NCBI GenBank assembly: GCA_010909165.1
Contig: MU008194.1
Span: 186,001 to 250,000, forward strand
Reading direction: 5' to 3'
Length of the DNA stretch: 64,000 bases
DNA from: Anthoceros angustus
Taxonomy: Eukaryota; Streptophyta; Anthocerotopsida; Anthocerotales; Anthocerotaceae
Translations under genes and position numbers: made by a program
The notes under the pieces: generated by a model
Databases searched by the model: none
Told to the model about the DNA's origin: nothing
Seen by the model: the letters and a program-made list of their open reading frames with translations, nothing else
Shown here: positions 1-9,988 of the stretch, one piece after another
Layout: each line of letters starts with the position of its first letter
How positions within the stretch are numbered: position 1 is the stretch's first letter

Positions 1-37
1 GGCTAGCAATTGGAGACTTGTAAGCGAGCTCGGTACC

Positions 38-1132
38 ATGGCGGTGCAGCTCGCAGCTGTGATTGTGGCGGTGTTGGCTCTGTCCGTGGCCAGCGATGTG
101 GCAGGTAATTCGAAATTCTGTGAGATGGGTATTGTGAGGCGCAGCAGCAGGAACTCAGGTGTTTACAGCCCGCCCATCATTTGATGAGGCTCTGGAGTGC
201 TGCAATCCGGGGTTGATTCTCATCCCGATTGTATCTGCTTGCAGCCGTAAGGTGGAAGCCGAAGCCGTGCAGCCAGGGCTACTACCGGGCTGCATCAAGG
301 ACGACCCGTGTTCGTGGGCAGCGACGGCAAGCCTTTCTACTTCCACGGCCACAAGGACGCCGACTTCTGCATCGTCTCCGACTCCCACCTGCACGTGAAC
401 GCCCACTTCATCGGCCGCCGGGCGGACCACATGTCGCGCGACTTCACCTGGGTGCAGTCCTCGGAATTCTCTTCGGCGACCACCAGTTGTACATCGGCGC
501 CAGCAAGGTGAGCCCACACAGCTGCAGGACTTCTTCACCCGCATAGTATCCGGATCCGTGAGAAGCAGGAGTGATCGATGCGTGCATCCATCGATGTCGT
601 GGCTGCAGGTGGCCACCTTCGACAACGCCGTGGACTACCTGGAGATGTCCCTGGACGCCTTCCCGATCCTCCTCCCGCAGGTGAAGGACGCCGCCTGGAG
701 CGCGCCCCACGCCGGCCTGACCGTCACCAGGTCCGAGAGCCGCAACGGCGTCGTCATCGAGGTGGACGACCAGTTCTCCTCTCCGTGCTCGTCGTGCCCG
801 TCACCGAAGCCGACAGCAACCGCCACGGCTACGGCATCACCCCGGACAACTGCTTCGCCCACCTGGAGCTCAACTTCCAGTTCAAGGCGCTCACGCCGTC
901 CGTGTCTGGAGTCCTGGGCCAGACCTACGCGCCCGGCTTCCAGCACCAGCAGAAGAAGGCCGGCCAGAGCATGCCCATGCTCACCCAAGAGGCCTCCTTC
1001 CTCTCTTCGGACATCATGTCCGCCGACTGCAAGGTCGCCAATTTCCGAGGACAAATCTCCAGCGAGGTCACTGTGGTCGACTTCCCTCGGACCACATGCT
1101 CCGGCGGCTCTGGCCTCGTCTGCCGTCGCTGA
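38..1132 (+). pseudogene. root-cap-domain secreted protein gene, copy 1, broken by four 1-base deletions
   Basis: Three exons at 38-104, 245-507 and 609-1132, with GT-AG introns of 140 and 101 bases. Exon 1 encodes a signal peptide (MAVQLAAVIVAVLALSVA). Exon 2 carries the root-cap hallmark FYFHGHKDADFCIVSDS followed by a NAHFIGRR block, and exon 3 the C-terminal domain ending VCRR. Compared with the intact minus-strand copy at 35084-36191, this copy lacks one base near 286, near 307 and near 460 (exon 2) and one near 779 (exon 3), each loss falling in a run of C. Exon 2 regains frame after three losses; exon 3 does not. The family is extracellular and poorly understood, and often labelled late-embryogenesis-like. 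Either this is a young pseudogene or the assembly has homopolymer errors; if errors, the true product is about 284 residues. Confidence 0.8.
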
Positions 1133-1584
1133 ATCCAATTCGATTCAATTTTAGAGTAGTTCAATTCAATTCATTGCACTTGACAGTGAACACTGTCATA
1201 GTGTGCACACAGTGGTGAGGCAGCTGGTCCTCCCATCTCTGTTCATAGCATCTCTCCTTTCTTCCATATAATTGCAGGCAAGGAGGGAACATAGACGGAT
1301 TTCGAGATAGCGTGGAGCACAAGAACTTGTTGCCTGGCATACTGCAATGGGCAAATTGTGTACCGTGCTCCATAATAGCAGTGAAAGAGGCTGTCTGATT
1401 TTACAGAAGCAGCAACGTTGCCTCGGTAGCTGGAGATTACGTTGGTGGTGGAGGGGCACTAGCGCGAGGCTTTGCACTTCATGCAGCCTTCGCGAGTTTA
1501 TGCACGCACAGCTTTCGTTAGAATTCCACAACCTCAACAACTACTACAAGACAGGCAAGACTACCAACCAAAATGCTGTGACAG
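1133..1584. other. intergenic, nothing recognised
   Basis: Downstream of the root-cap copy. Short open frames exist on both strands but none shows a motif, conserved residues or paired splice sites. Confidence 0.5.
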
Positions 1585-2790
1585 CGCATCGCAAGCTGCT
1601 GGGTCGTGGAATCCACGTCTACCAGAAGGCCCAAGTCCCATCCATTCCAGGTCATTCCTGCAACGTTAACAGCGGGATCTCATCATTTTGAATTTGAACA
1701 CGCATCCCCTCCTTCCAACTTCCAACTTGGCCGTTCCTCCGGGAGCAGCACAACCGTTTAGCCTCATGGCGGTCTGTTAACCCTTACAATCTGGCATATA
1801 TATTAATGCAGTGCTAGTACACAAGTCGAACGATATGCATACATACAGACATGGATGGACTGTCAGGCCAGTTTGTCCTATTCAAACTTCGAACCATGAG
1901 AAGTGAAGGTCAGGCTACTGATCTTTTCTACTTGCTGTGTTCCAAGTCCATCATGTCAAGCTCCCCTTGCAATTGATGGTTGGGCTGTCTGCAGACTCTT
2001 TGGTGTTCAAACTGCGAACCATAAACCATGAGAAGCGAAGTCCAGGCCAGGGATCTCTCCATGGTGCTGTACATGCTCCAAGTCCATGATCTCAAGCTCT
2101 CTCACAGGCTTGTTTTCATTTAGGAAATCGTGTTTACAGACAGTCGCATCTACATAATACATTACTACAGCTTCAGCTGCTCAGCTGGATCGAGAAAGTT
2201 ACCAACAACATACAGCATGCCGAATAAATCAAAGGCTCCCGACGATGAGGCCCACTCAACAAGCTCAGACCCACTTCCGTTGAGAGACCCAGGGCCAGAG
2301 TATATTTATACAGGAAGACTGATGGCGCCACTCACACCTCAGGCACGTTTCCTGCGTAAGTTGAGGCAAGCAAGTGGTGAAAAGATCGAGGAGGTTAAGG
2401 GGAAGCGGCCCCTTCCTGTGCCTGATGCCTCAGAATCCGACGACCTAGAACCCAATTACCCAGATGGCAAGAACCCTCGGCCTGTTCCAGAAGGGTATAA
2501 TTCAGATGGGTCGGTCAACCAGAGGCCCCAAGAGGAGCGCAGGAAGACGCACCAAAGGGAGTCCAAGAAGAGGCACAAAAAAAAGCTATCTAGGTTGTAG
2601 ACATATGTATGTGCCAGATGCCCACTGTGTATGAAGACGCTGTAGCAGTGTAGACGCTGTCTACATGAAGACGCTGATAATTACTATTAGAATGCAGATG
2701 CAGTATGTGTGCCAGGTATCTTCCTGCATCGAATGTTTCCAACCGTATCTGTCAAGGCATATCTTGACATGTCTTAGTTAGTCATGGAAT
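1585..2790 (+). repeat. 1.1-1.2 kb block repeated inverted at 40550-41650
   Basis: The block matches the reverse complement of 40550-41650 through most of its length, with scattered substitutions and small indels. Shared landmarks include a proline-rich noncoding stretch near 1600-1690, two partial internal repeats near 1865-1915 and 1985-2045, the small basic-protein reading frame, and a 3' flank at 2695-2770. It looks like an old segmental duplication containing one small gene, with no terminal repeats suggestive of a transposon. Confidence 0.8.
2217..2600 (+). CDS. small charged protein of unknown function with Lys/Arg-rich tail
   Basis: One exon of 127 codons. The start chosen is the methionine of MPNKSKAPDDEAH, because the duplicated copy at 40.7-41.1 kb loses similarity upstream of it; the frame stays open back to 2130. 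The N-terminal half is acidic and Ser/Pro-rich. The centre has an EPNYPDGKNPRPVPEG segment also present in the inverted copy. The tail is strongly basic (ESKKRHKKKLSRL), as in a nuclear-localisation or nucleic-acid-binding tail. I do not recognise the family. Conservation of the centre and tail between copies suggests past coding constraint, but both could be retroelement or noncoding relics. Confidence 0.45.
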   Translation: MPNKSKAPDDEAHSTSSDPLPLRDPGPEYIYTGRLMAPLTPQARFLRKLRQASGEKIEEVKGKRPLPVPDASESDDLEPNYPDGKNPRPVPEGYNSDGSVNQRPQEERRKTHQRESKKRHKKKLSRL

Positions 2791-3164
2791 TGGAAGAACG
2801 GTAATTCTTGTTTATATTGGAAATTTATATGTACGAAACTTGCCGGACATTGTTTTCCTTCTGTTATCTACACCGTCAAGTCAGCGTGGAAGTCTTGAAA
2901 ACCAGTAGACTACCCGAAGTGACTCCGTTGCTGCAGCAGCAGGATCGAATGACAATGCGAAAATTGTTCACCTGGGCTTCAGTTGTTTCTTTCGATGCGC
3001 TTCCAACACGGACGCTTAAGCTGCAGACGAACTGAGAAAAAACGTCTCTCCCTGTTTGCACGCACTTGCCATGAGGGTATTGCATTCGGCTGTTTGGCAA
3101 GCTCGGTGGGTGGTTTCCATTGGGATGTCTTCATCTTGGCATTGCCGATTTTGCTACAGTGGTT
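2791..3164. other. intergenic, nothing recognised
   Basis: Short frames on both strands carry no recognisable motif. Confidence 0.5.
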
Positions 3165-3441
3165 TTACTGCAATGAGGTTTTAAGTCCACAGAGTTGAGT
3201 GGTTTGCAGGTGGAGTGGGAGTGGAAGAGGTTTGCCTAAGGAGCTCCAGGTAGTTGCTTGCAAACTTCCACAGGCATTCAAGATACTCGATGAATGTGAC
3301 ATTATGCGGTACCAACATCTTCGAATTCTTCTGCAGCATAGTTTCATAGAGGAGGAAGGCGTTTTGAGCACGCCCTTGAGCAACATGGCGTAAGAATTCT
3401 GCGACAGCCCAACCATGCCGGGCCCGCACCTGGCATACCAT
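3165..3441 (-). pseudogene. PPR (pentatricopeptide repeat) protein relic, frameshifted
   Basis: The minus strand reads a PPR-type repeat: a run ending GRAQNAFLLYETMLQKNSK and continuing LVPHNVTFI in one frame, then SILNACGSLQAT in an overlapping second frame. Together they match the plant-specific PPR consensus in which an AFxLYxxMxxxxxxPNxVTFxxxLxAC unit repeats. The frame change near 3285-3300 and the absence of flanking repeats mark a short dead fragment of an organelle-RNA-processing gene family. Confidence 0.6.
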
Positions 3442-3457
3442 ACCAGCGTGATGGCCG

Positions 3458-3520
3458 TTTAGGGTTTAGGGTTTACTAAAGCAAGAGGTAAACAGGGTTT
3501 GGGTTCGGGTTTGGGTTTAG
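3458..3520 (+). repeat. interstitial telomere-like repeats
   Basis: Two and a half perfect copies of the plant telomere heptamer TTTAGGG start at 3458. About 20 bases later comes a degenerate stretch in which GGGTTTG, GGTTCGG and GTTTAGG variants keep roughly the 7-base period. Confidence 0.7.
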
Positions 3521-4559
3521 GCTGATATCTGATTATTCTCTTTATTAAATTAAGTTAAATATTAATGTTAGATTTCATGAAAAACTAAAATATTTATTGA
3601 ATTTATGATTTATAAAGTTCAATAGATTCCTTAATATCACCATATGCAGAATACGTTCATAACAAAAATTATTTTCCAAAGCGGGAAGGGATCTCTACAA
3701 GGTTTACATTCGTGCATGTTGATTTTGGTGAAGAAAAGTTGAGAGGAGTATCTTCAAAGGTTGGATCCTTATAGGGCAATGCAATTGGTGAAATTCAAGG
3801 GCCAAGATGGAATCAGGGGCACTGAGAACTCAACTTCAAAACTAAGTTATATGTGCAAAATTCTAAAATGGCCTACCGCCTTGGACTATAGTGCAATCAC
3901 CATAGGCATGTTCAACCTTTGCCTCAACTCCATGAGCTCAGTGCGACTCGGTGCTCGTCTAAACTATAGTGGTTGGAGTCAAATTGGGCGGCACCTTGTA
4001 GAATCTCATCCTTCATAGCCATCTCGAGATGGTTATGGTTGTCGATCTCCTTAACAAAACGTACATTGTCATGCACCCCATACAGGCGCAATTCCCTCAC
4101 TTGATGGTAGGCCAAAAAATCACACCAGAAAATGTAAGTGTAGTAGTGTGTGCTGAATGACTCGCTTTGAGTGGGTTGAGCACTCACGATAATAGTTAGA
4201 GTAGAGACTTGTGAGGTGGTGGGTTGTATAACTTTTTTTTCATATGTTTGGATCATTTTAAAATAATTTATTAAAAAATAAAATTTGATGCAATAAAATC
4301 TTTTCTTAGTACTGAACACGAGTAAGCGACCAACACCCCTTCAAATTTCTTTGTGGGTGCAAGGTTGGGGTGAGCTTTTGGAAAAGGAAGAATGGGAGAT
4401 GAGCAAGCTAGGCAGCCCAGCTAGCTAGCTTCGCAAAAGTTTGCGGCTCGTCAGCAGACACGGGTTTTTTCACTCTCTTGCTATCCGTTTTGCTTGGCAG
4501 GCAGCAAGATCCAAGGGCTGTGGAGTTGGTATGGCATGGGCAATGAAACTGCCCCAAGG
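3521..4559. other. AT-rich intergenic DNA, nothing recognised
   Basis: No coding signature. Small frames such as 3924-4319 minus are low-complexity and lack motifs. Confidence 0.5.
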
Positions 4560-4655
4560 GCCGTCTGGCCCAAAATTAAACAAGGGCTTCCTAGCCCAAA
4601 ATTAAACAAGGGCTTCCTAGCCCAAAATTAAACCAAAGCTTCCTAGCTAGCCCGT
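4560..4655 (+). repeat. 26-bp tandem repeat, three copies
   Basis: Units built on CCCAAAATTAAACAAGGGCT followed by TCCTAG repeat three times; the third is slightly diverged. Plain minisatellite. Confidence 0.75.
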
Positions 4656-4876
4656 ACCACGAACCGCCATCAATATGTAGCTAGGCTATGAGTTTTGCCT
4701 ACTGCATTGCCTAGCTTGGTCTTCATTTGCGGAAGAATTGCGACCGAGGATGATCAATAACCATACAAATGTGTGCTCAAAACTGGTCCGAGCTATGCCG
4801 GCCCAAGCAGTTGGTGACACGCGAAACCCCACCAACCATGATGTCTGGCTTTGTGTGTATGTGTGTGTGCGTGTTG

Positions 4877-5136
4877 TGTAAGGGTATTAAAGCCCAATGT
4901 ACTTAGACTAATACACTTAGTCTAAGTTAGGTGTCAGTTAAGTATCATTAGTTTAGCTGAAGCTAATCACTAGGAAGCTTCTTGTGCTCCTTCCTAGGGG
5001 CTTCTTGTGGAGCTTCCTAGGAGCCCTATTGGAGGTATAAATACCCTCCAAGCCTCATCTCAATGTGAGAGAGTTACACTTGCCTCCTCCTCTCCTCTCC
5101 TCTTTCCACCATAATGTGCTGCCACACGATCCTTCA
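4877..5136 (+). repeat. 5' LTR of copia element
   Basis: 260 bp, starts TGTAAGGG and ends CCTTCA. It holds a TATAAATA box at 5036-5043 inside a short palindrome (GGAGG...CCTCC), a plausible transcription start region. Confidence 0.9.
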
Positions 5137-5138
5137 AC

Positions 5139-5150
5139 TGGTATTAGAGC
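5139..5150 (+). promoter_or_regulatory. primer-binding site, initiator tRNA-Met type
   Basis: TGGTATTAGAGC, two bases after the LTR, differs by one base from the usual plant TGGTATCAGAGC site that pairs with the 3' end of initiator tRNA-Met. Confidence 0.85.
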
Positions 5151-7908
5151 ATCTGCAGCATCCTACAAGCATCTGCGAGTGTTTGGCTGTGAGGCATACT
5201 GCCATGTTCCAAAAGAGTTTCGGGACAAGTTGGCACCTAAGTCCAAGAAATGTATTTTTCTTGGCTATGGTGATTCCGTGAGATGGGATACCGCTTGTGG
5301 GATCCAGAGGCTAGAAAGGTTGTTCGTACTAACGACGTGTTCTTCAATGAGAACAAGATGCACAGGAAGCCTACTCCAACCGTGGAGGTGCGAAGGGTGA
5401 TCTTCCAAGAAGATGGACATGATCATCATGTTGATAACGTGGTAATGTGCGTGAGCACATTCCTCCACCGGTAGATAAACCAAGAGTCGAACAAGCACCT
5501 ATAGAGGTGCTCGGTCAGAGGTCGTGCAGATTACACGACCTCGGCGGTATGATCCATCTCGGATTATGTCATGCCGACAGATTGTGGGGAACCCTCTTCT
5601 TACAAAGAGGCCATGTCAATGAGTAACAAAGAGAAGTGGGAGAAGGCCATGCGATCGAAATGAATTACCGCATAAGAACCAAACTTGGGAGTTGGTTCGT
5701 TGCCTAGGATAAGAAGGCACTACTGCAAATGGGTGTACAAGATGAAGGTCATACCTTGATGGCAAACCAAAGTACAAGGCACGATTGGTTGCTAAGGGTT
5801 TCAAGCAACAACCAGGCATTGACTTTGATGAGATTTTCTCACCAAGAGTCAAAATGACAACTTTGCGATGTGTTCTTGCTTTGCCGTGAATGATATGGAA
5901 CTTGCGGATGGATGTCAAGACGGCATTCTTGCATGGTGACCTTCAAGAGGGCGTCTACATGCGACAACGAAGGTTTTGTTGAGAAGGGCAAAGAGAATCG
6001 GTGTGCGAGGAAGAGCCTTTATGGTTTGAAACAGGCACCAGTGGTATCACAAGTTCCACTCATTTATGCTTTCTCAAGGCTACAAACGAAGCGATGAGGA
6101 TCATTGCCTCTATCTGAAACAAGCTAAGGATCAAAGCTTGCTCATTTTGATCCTCTATGTGGATGATATGCTAATTGTCGAACAAGATGCACAGGAAGCC
6201 TACTCCAAGCGTGGAGGTGCGAAGGGTGATCTTCAAGAAGATGGACATGATCATCATGCGGGTTGATAAGTGGTAATGTCGAGCACATTCCTCCACCGAT
6301 AGATGAACCAAGAGTCGAACAAGCACCTATAGAGGTGCACTGGCCGTGGGTCGAGGCGGGATTACACGACCTCGGCGGTATGATCCATCTGGATTATGTC
6401 ATCTTGTGATTGTGGGGAACCCTCTTCTTACAAAGAGGCCATGTCAATGAGTAACAAAGACAAGTGGGAGAAGGCCATGCGATCGAAATGAATTGCATAA
6501 GAACCAAACTTGGGAGTTGGTTGGTTGCCTAGGATAAGAAGGCACTCTGCAAATGGGTGTACAAGATGAAGGTCATACCTTGATGGCAAACCAAGGCACG
6601 ATTGGTTGCTAAGGGTTTCAAGCAACAACCAGGCATTGACTTTGATGAGATTTTCTCACCGAGTCAAAATGACAACTTTGCGATGTGTTCTTGCTTTGGT
6701 TGCGGGAATGATATGGAACTTGCGGATGGATGTCAAGGCGGCATTCTTGCATGGTGACCTTCAAGAGGCGTCTACATGCGACAACGAAGGTTTTGTTGAG
6801 AAGGGCAAAGAGCATCGGTGTGCGAGGTTGAGGAAGAGCCTTTATGGTTTGAAACAGGCACCAGTGGTATCACAAGTTCCACTCATTTATGCTTTCTCAA
6901 GGCTACAAGCGTGGCGATGAGGATCATTGCCTCTATCTGAAACAAGCTAAGGATCAAAGCTTGCTCATTTTGATCCTCTATGTGGATGATATGCTAATTC
7001 TTTGGAGCGATCTTGATGAGATTTCGTTGAAGTCAAAGTTGAATGCTCACTTTGAAATGACAGACTTGGGAGAGGCGAGCCATATACTTGGCATGCGTAT
7101 TCGTCGGAGCAGACATAAGCGTCGCTTTATTTGTCTCGCATTTTAATACATTATGTGGTGCTTCAACGCTTCAACATGGAGAAGGGAAGCCATTGGGTAC
7201 CCATTGCCTCCATATGTGAAACTTTCAAGCGCGGATTGCCCAAGCTCGAGGAGGACAAAGCTGAAATGGAGAAGGTCCCATACTCATCACCGTAGGGAGT
7301 TTGATGTATGCAATGATTGCTACACGTCGACATTGCCTTTGCGGTGGGAGTGGTTAGTAGGTTTATGTCAAACCTTGGCAAGAAGCATTGGGAGGCGATA
7401 AAAGGAGTTATGAGGTATCCGAATGGTACAAAAGCTTTGTGCATATGTTTTGGTAGTGAAGATGCATGTGTGGTTGGGTACATGATGCCGATTATGCAGG
7501 ATATGGACAAAAGGAGGTCCACATCGTTATGTCTTCATGTACCTTTGGAGGGGCGCCTCATGGCGATCTCGCTTGCGTGCATTACGCTATCTACCACAGG
7601 CCGAGTATGTTGCAAAGAATCGAGGCTTGCAAGGAAGCCATATGGCTTGCCTGCTTAGTGGGAGACTTGGGGATCAAGGTTGAGTGCCGGTGTTGCATTG
7701 TGATAGCAGTGCTATCCAATTGGCAAAGAATCCAGTGTTTCATGCGAAGACTAAACATGTGGATGTGAAGTATCACTTCATTCGAGAGGTGTTGGATGAC
7801 AAGAGGGTACAACTTGTCAAGGTTCACACCACCAACCCCGCAGATATTCTTACCAAGGGACTCTACGAGCAATTTGCACAAGCTCGGACACTGATGGGCA
7901 TGAGATAG
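5151..7908 (+). pseudogene. copia pol relic (integrase end, reverse transcriptase twice, RNase H)
   Basis: In order: integrase C-terminal motif and FLGYG near 5160-5270; first reverse-transcriptase copy with AFLHGDLQE, KSLYGLKQAP and LILYVDDML near 5920-6180; second copy near 6735-7000; then a region ending in RNase H with HCDSSAIQLAKNP and KHVDVKYHFIRE, closing with ADILTKGL near 7850-7880. The YVDD catalytic aspartates are present in both copies, but stops and frame changes separate the blocks. The second copy keeps more of the downstream frame (DLGEASHILGMRI), so it is the original continuation and the first unit is the added one. Confidence 0.85.
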
Positions 7909-7950
7909 TTCATTCTCCTACGAAGGTATATTAGCCTTTAAGTGAGAGGT

Positions 7951-8207
7951 TGTAAGGGTATTAAAGCCCAATGTACTTAGACTAATACACTTAGTCTAAG
8001 TTAGGTGTCGATTAAGTATCATTAGTTTAGAAGCTAATCACTAGGAAGCTTCTTGTGCTCCTTCCTAGGGGCTTCTTGTGGAGCTTCCTAGGGAGCCTAT
8101 TGGAGGTATAAATACCCTCCAAGCCTCATCTCAATGTGAGAGAGTTACACTTGCCTCCTCCTCTCCTCTCCTCTTTCCACCATAATGTGCTGCCACACGA
8201 TCCTTCA
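7951..8207 (+). repeat. 3' LTR of copia element
   Basis: 257 bp; differs from the left LTR by a few substitutions and a 4-bp loss near 8031. Preceded by a purine-rich AAGTGAGAGGT tract, the likely polypurine primer. Confidence 0.9.
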
Positions 8208-8570
8208 TGTTGTGGCCGTCATGCCTTCCTAAAAGACTTGCCGCATCACCAAGATGCTGATACTAGCCCGGGCCCTGGCTTAGAAAGAGAAGCAGAACAT
8301 GCCTTTACCTCACTGGATCCGCATTGTGAGAATGGACAACACGACTAGGTACATGCACATTTTCAAGTGGAGACACTTGAGGAGGACCAAGCTTGGTGTG
8401 GAGGCCAAGCGCCATGTAATAGAACTAGCAACATGGCATGAGAGGAGAGTCATATTCCATCACTAATATCCTTTCAAAGTTGAACTAGTTTTGTTCATTG
8501 TCATACGGTGCAATTCAATAAGTCATTCCGTCTAAGTGGACTGTAATAGAATTCTTCTTCTATTGCATAC
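8208..8570. other. flank of copia insertion, nothing recognised
   Basis: No gene signature. The sequence directly right of the copia element contains no further LTR. Confidence 0.5.
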
Positions 8571-9175
8571 ACTGGTGAACCGCTTATCATCCGTAAGCAT
8601 ACTTCTATGAACAAATCCAATAATGATCCTTACTTGTCGAAGGAAAAATACATTGATGAACCTCTTATCATTTGTAAGCATACTTTTCTGAACAAATCGA
8701 ATTATGATCCTTACTTATTAAAGGGAAAAAAAACTATCGCAAAAATTCCTATGACAGATTTCCGTTCCTCGAGACCCCATTAGATTACTAATTGCCAATG
8801 TTTTCTTATTAAGCCATTGCGGTGACTTGCTAACCTTTTGCCATTTTCTTAAAGTGTACATAGAAAAACCCCACACAAGGGTTTGACTCAGAAGTAGCCT
8901 CTTGCTATTGATGAACCGCGTATCATCTGTAAGCATACTTTTATGAACAAATCGAATTATGATCCTTACTTATTAAAGGGAAAAAAAACTATCGTAAAAA
9001 TTCCTATAACAGGTTCCATTCCTGGAGACCCCGTTAGATTACTAATTGCCGAGTTTTCTTATTGAACCATTGCGGTGACTTGCTAGCCTCTTGTCACTTT
9101 CTTAAAGTGTACGTACATAGAAAGCCCTACACAAGGGTTCGACTTAGAAGTAGCCTCTTGGCTACTTCTGAGGCT
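8571..9175 (+). repeat. tandem array with long (about 250 bp) units and one short unit
   Basis: The phrase GATGAACC...TATCAT..GTAAGCATACTT followed by GAACAAATCGAATTATGATC starts near 8571, 8651 and 8908. The first unit is truncated to about 80 bp; the later two run about 250 bp and include a shared GAGACCCC.TTAGATTACTAA block. Confidence 0.75.
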
Positions 9176-9199
9176 ACGTCACTTGGCTCGACAATGTGG

Positions 9200-9625
9200 G
9201 AGCGGTAGATAGCTTCAAGGTAGACATTTGGGGGCTAGTCCTTGCAATTGGCTTGGGTTCTCTTTAGGGTTGACATTTAGGCTAGTCCTTGGCTTGGGTA
9301 TCTAGATAGGTTCAAGGTTGACATTTGGGGGCTAGTCCTTGGCTTAGGTTCTCTTCAGGGCAGATATTTGGGGGCTAGTCCTTGGCTTAGGTTCTCTTCA
9401 GGGTAGATATTTGGGGGCTAGTCCTTAGCTTGGGTAGATAACTTCATGGTAGACATTTGGGGGCTACCCCTTGGCTTAGGTTCTCTTCAGGGTAGATATT
9501 TGGGGGCTAGTCCTTATCTTGGGTAGATAACTTCATAGTAGACATTTAGGGGCTAGTCTTTGGCTTGGGTTCTCTTCAGGGTAGACATTTGGGGGATAGT
9601 CCTTGGCTTGGGTTCTCTAGAGGGT
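9200..9625 (+). repeat. minisatellite, units of roughly 45-55 bp, about eight copies
   Basis: Imperfect copies of GACATTTGGGGGCTAGTCCT followed by TGGCTTGGGTTCTCTTCAGG. Units vary by substitutions and small indels. No coding frame persists. Confidence 0.8.
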
Positions 9626-9985
9626 TGTTCCTTATCACCCGAGTGTAGATAGGACTTTCCATCTCGGCATACTTATAAAGTCTCCACGTTCTCACAAATC
9701 CACATCTCATAATGTGTTTTTATTATAGGCTCACATCTTTCATTTAAGTTTTTACTTTCTTAATCATCACATTGAAAGTCACTGTCAACATCCTTTATTA
9801 TTAGTGCACATGTTTTCCACTCATTTTTTTTACCGACTCAATCGTGAAATTGGTAGTCCTTGTAAGTGTCTTTATTGCGAGTGCTCACATGTTCGCTTAC
9901 ATGATTTCTTAGATCACATTAGAGGGTCATGACCAACTAGAATTTTCACCTTCTCAATAGCATTGAAAGTGATTCTAAGTATCTA
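9626..9985. other. intergenic, nothing recognised
   Basis: AT-rich; no motif seen. Confidence 0.5.
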
Positions 9986-9988
9986 AAT

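Larger units (their letters stand above)
4877..8207 (+). mobile_element. Ty1/copia LTR retrotransposon, internally deleted, with TSD TGTTG
   Basis: A complete insertion with near-identical LTRs at 4877-5136 and 7951-8207 (both TG...CA), flanked by the same 5 bases TGTTG at 4872-4876 and 8208-8212. A primer-binding site with one mismatch to the initiator tRNA-Met complement lies just inside the left LTR. Gag, protease and most of integrase are missing: the interior starts at the end of integrase (HLRVFGCEAYCHVPKEF). It then runs through reverse transcriptase, including an 829-bp tandem duplication (5352-6180 and 6181-7009), to RNase H. Many small indels break the frame, so it cannot move autonomously. 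Confidence 0.9.

Noticed and set aside
9130-9150. GGGTTCGAC as a second tRNA T-arm
   Set aside because: It lies in the long-unit tandem repeat with no stem partners or A-box.
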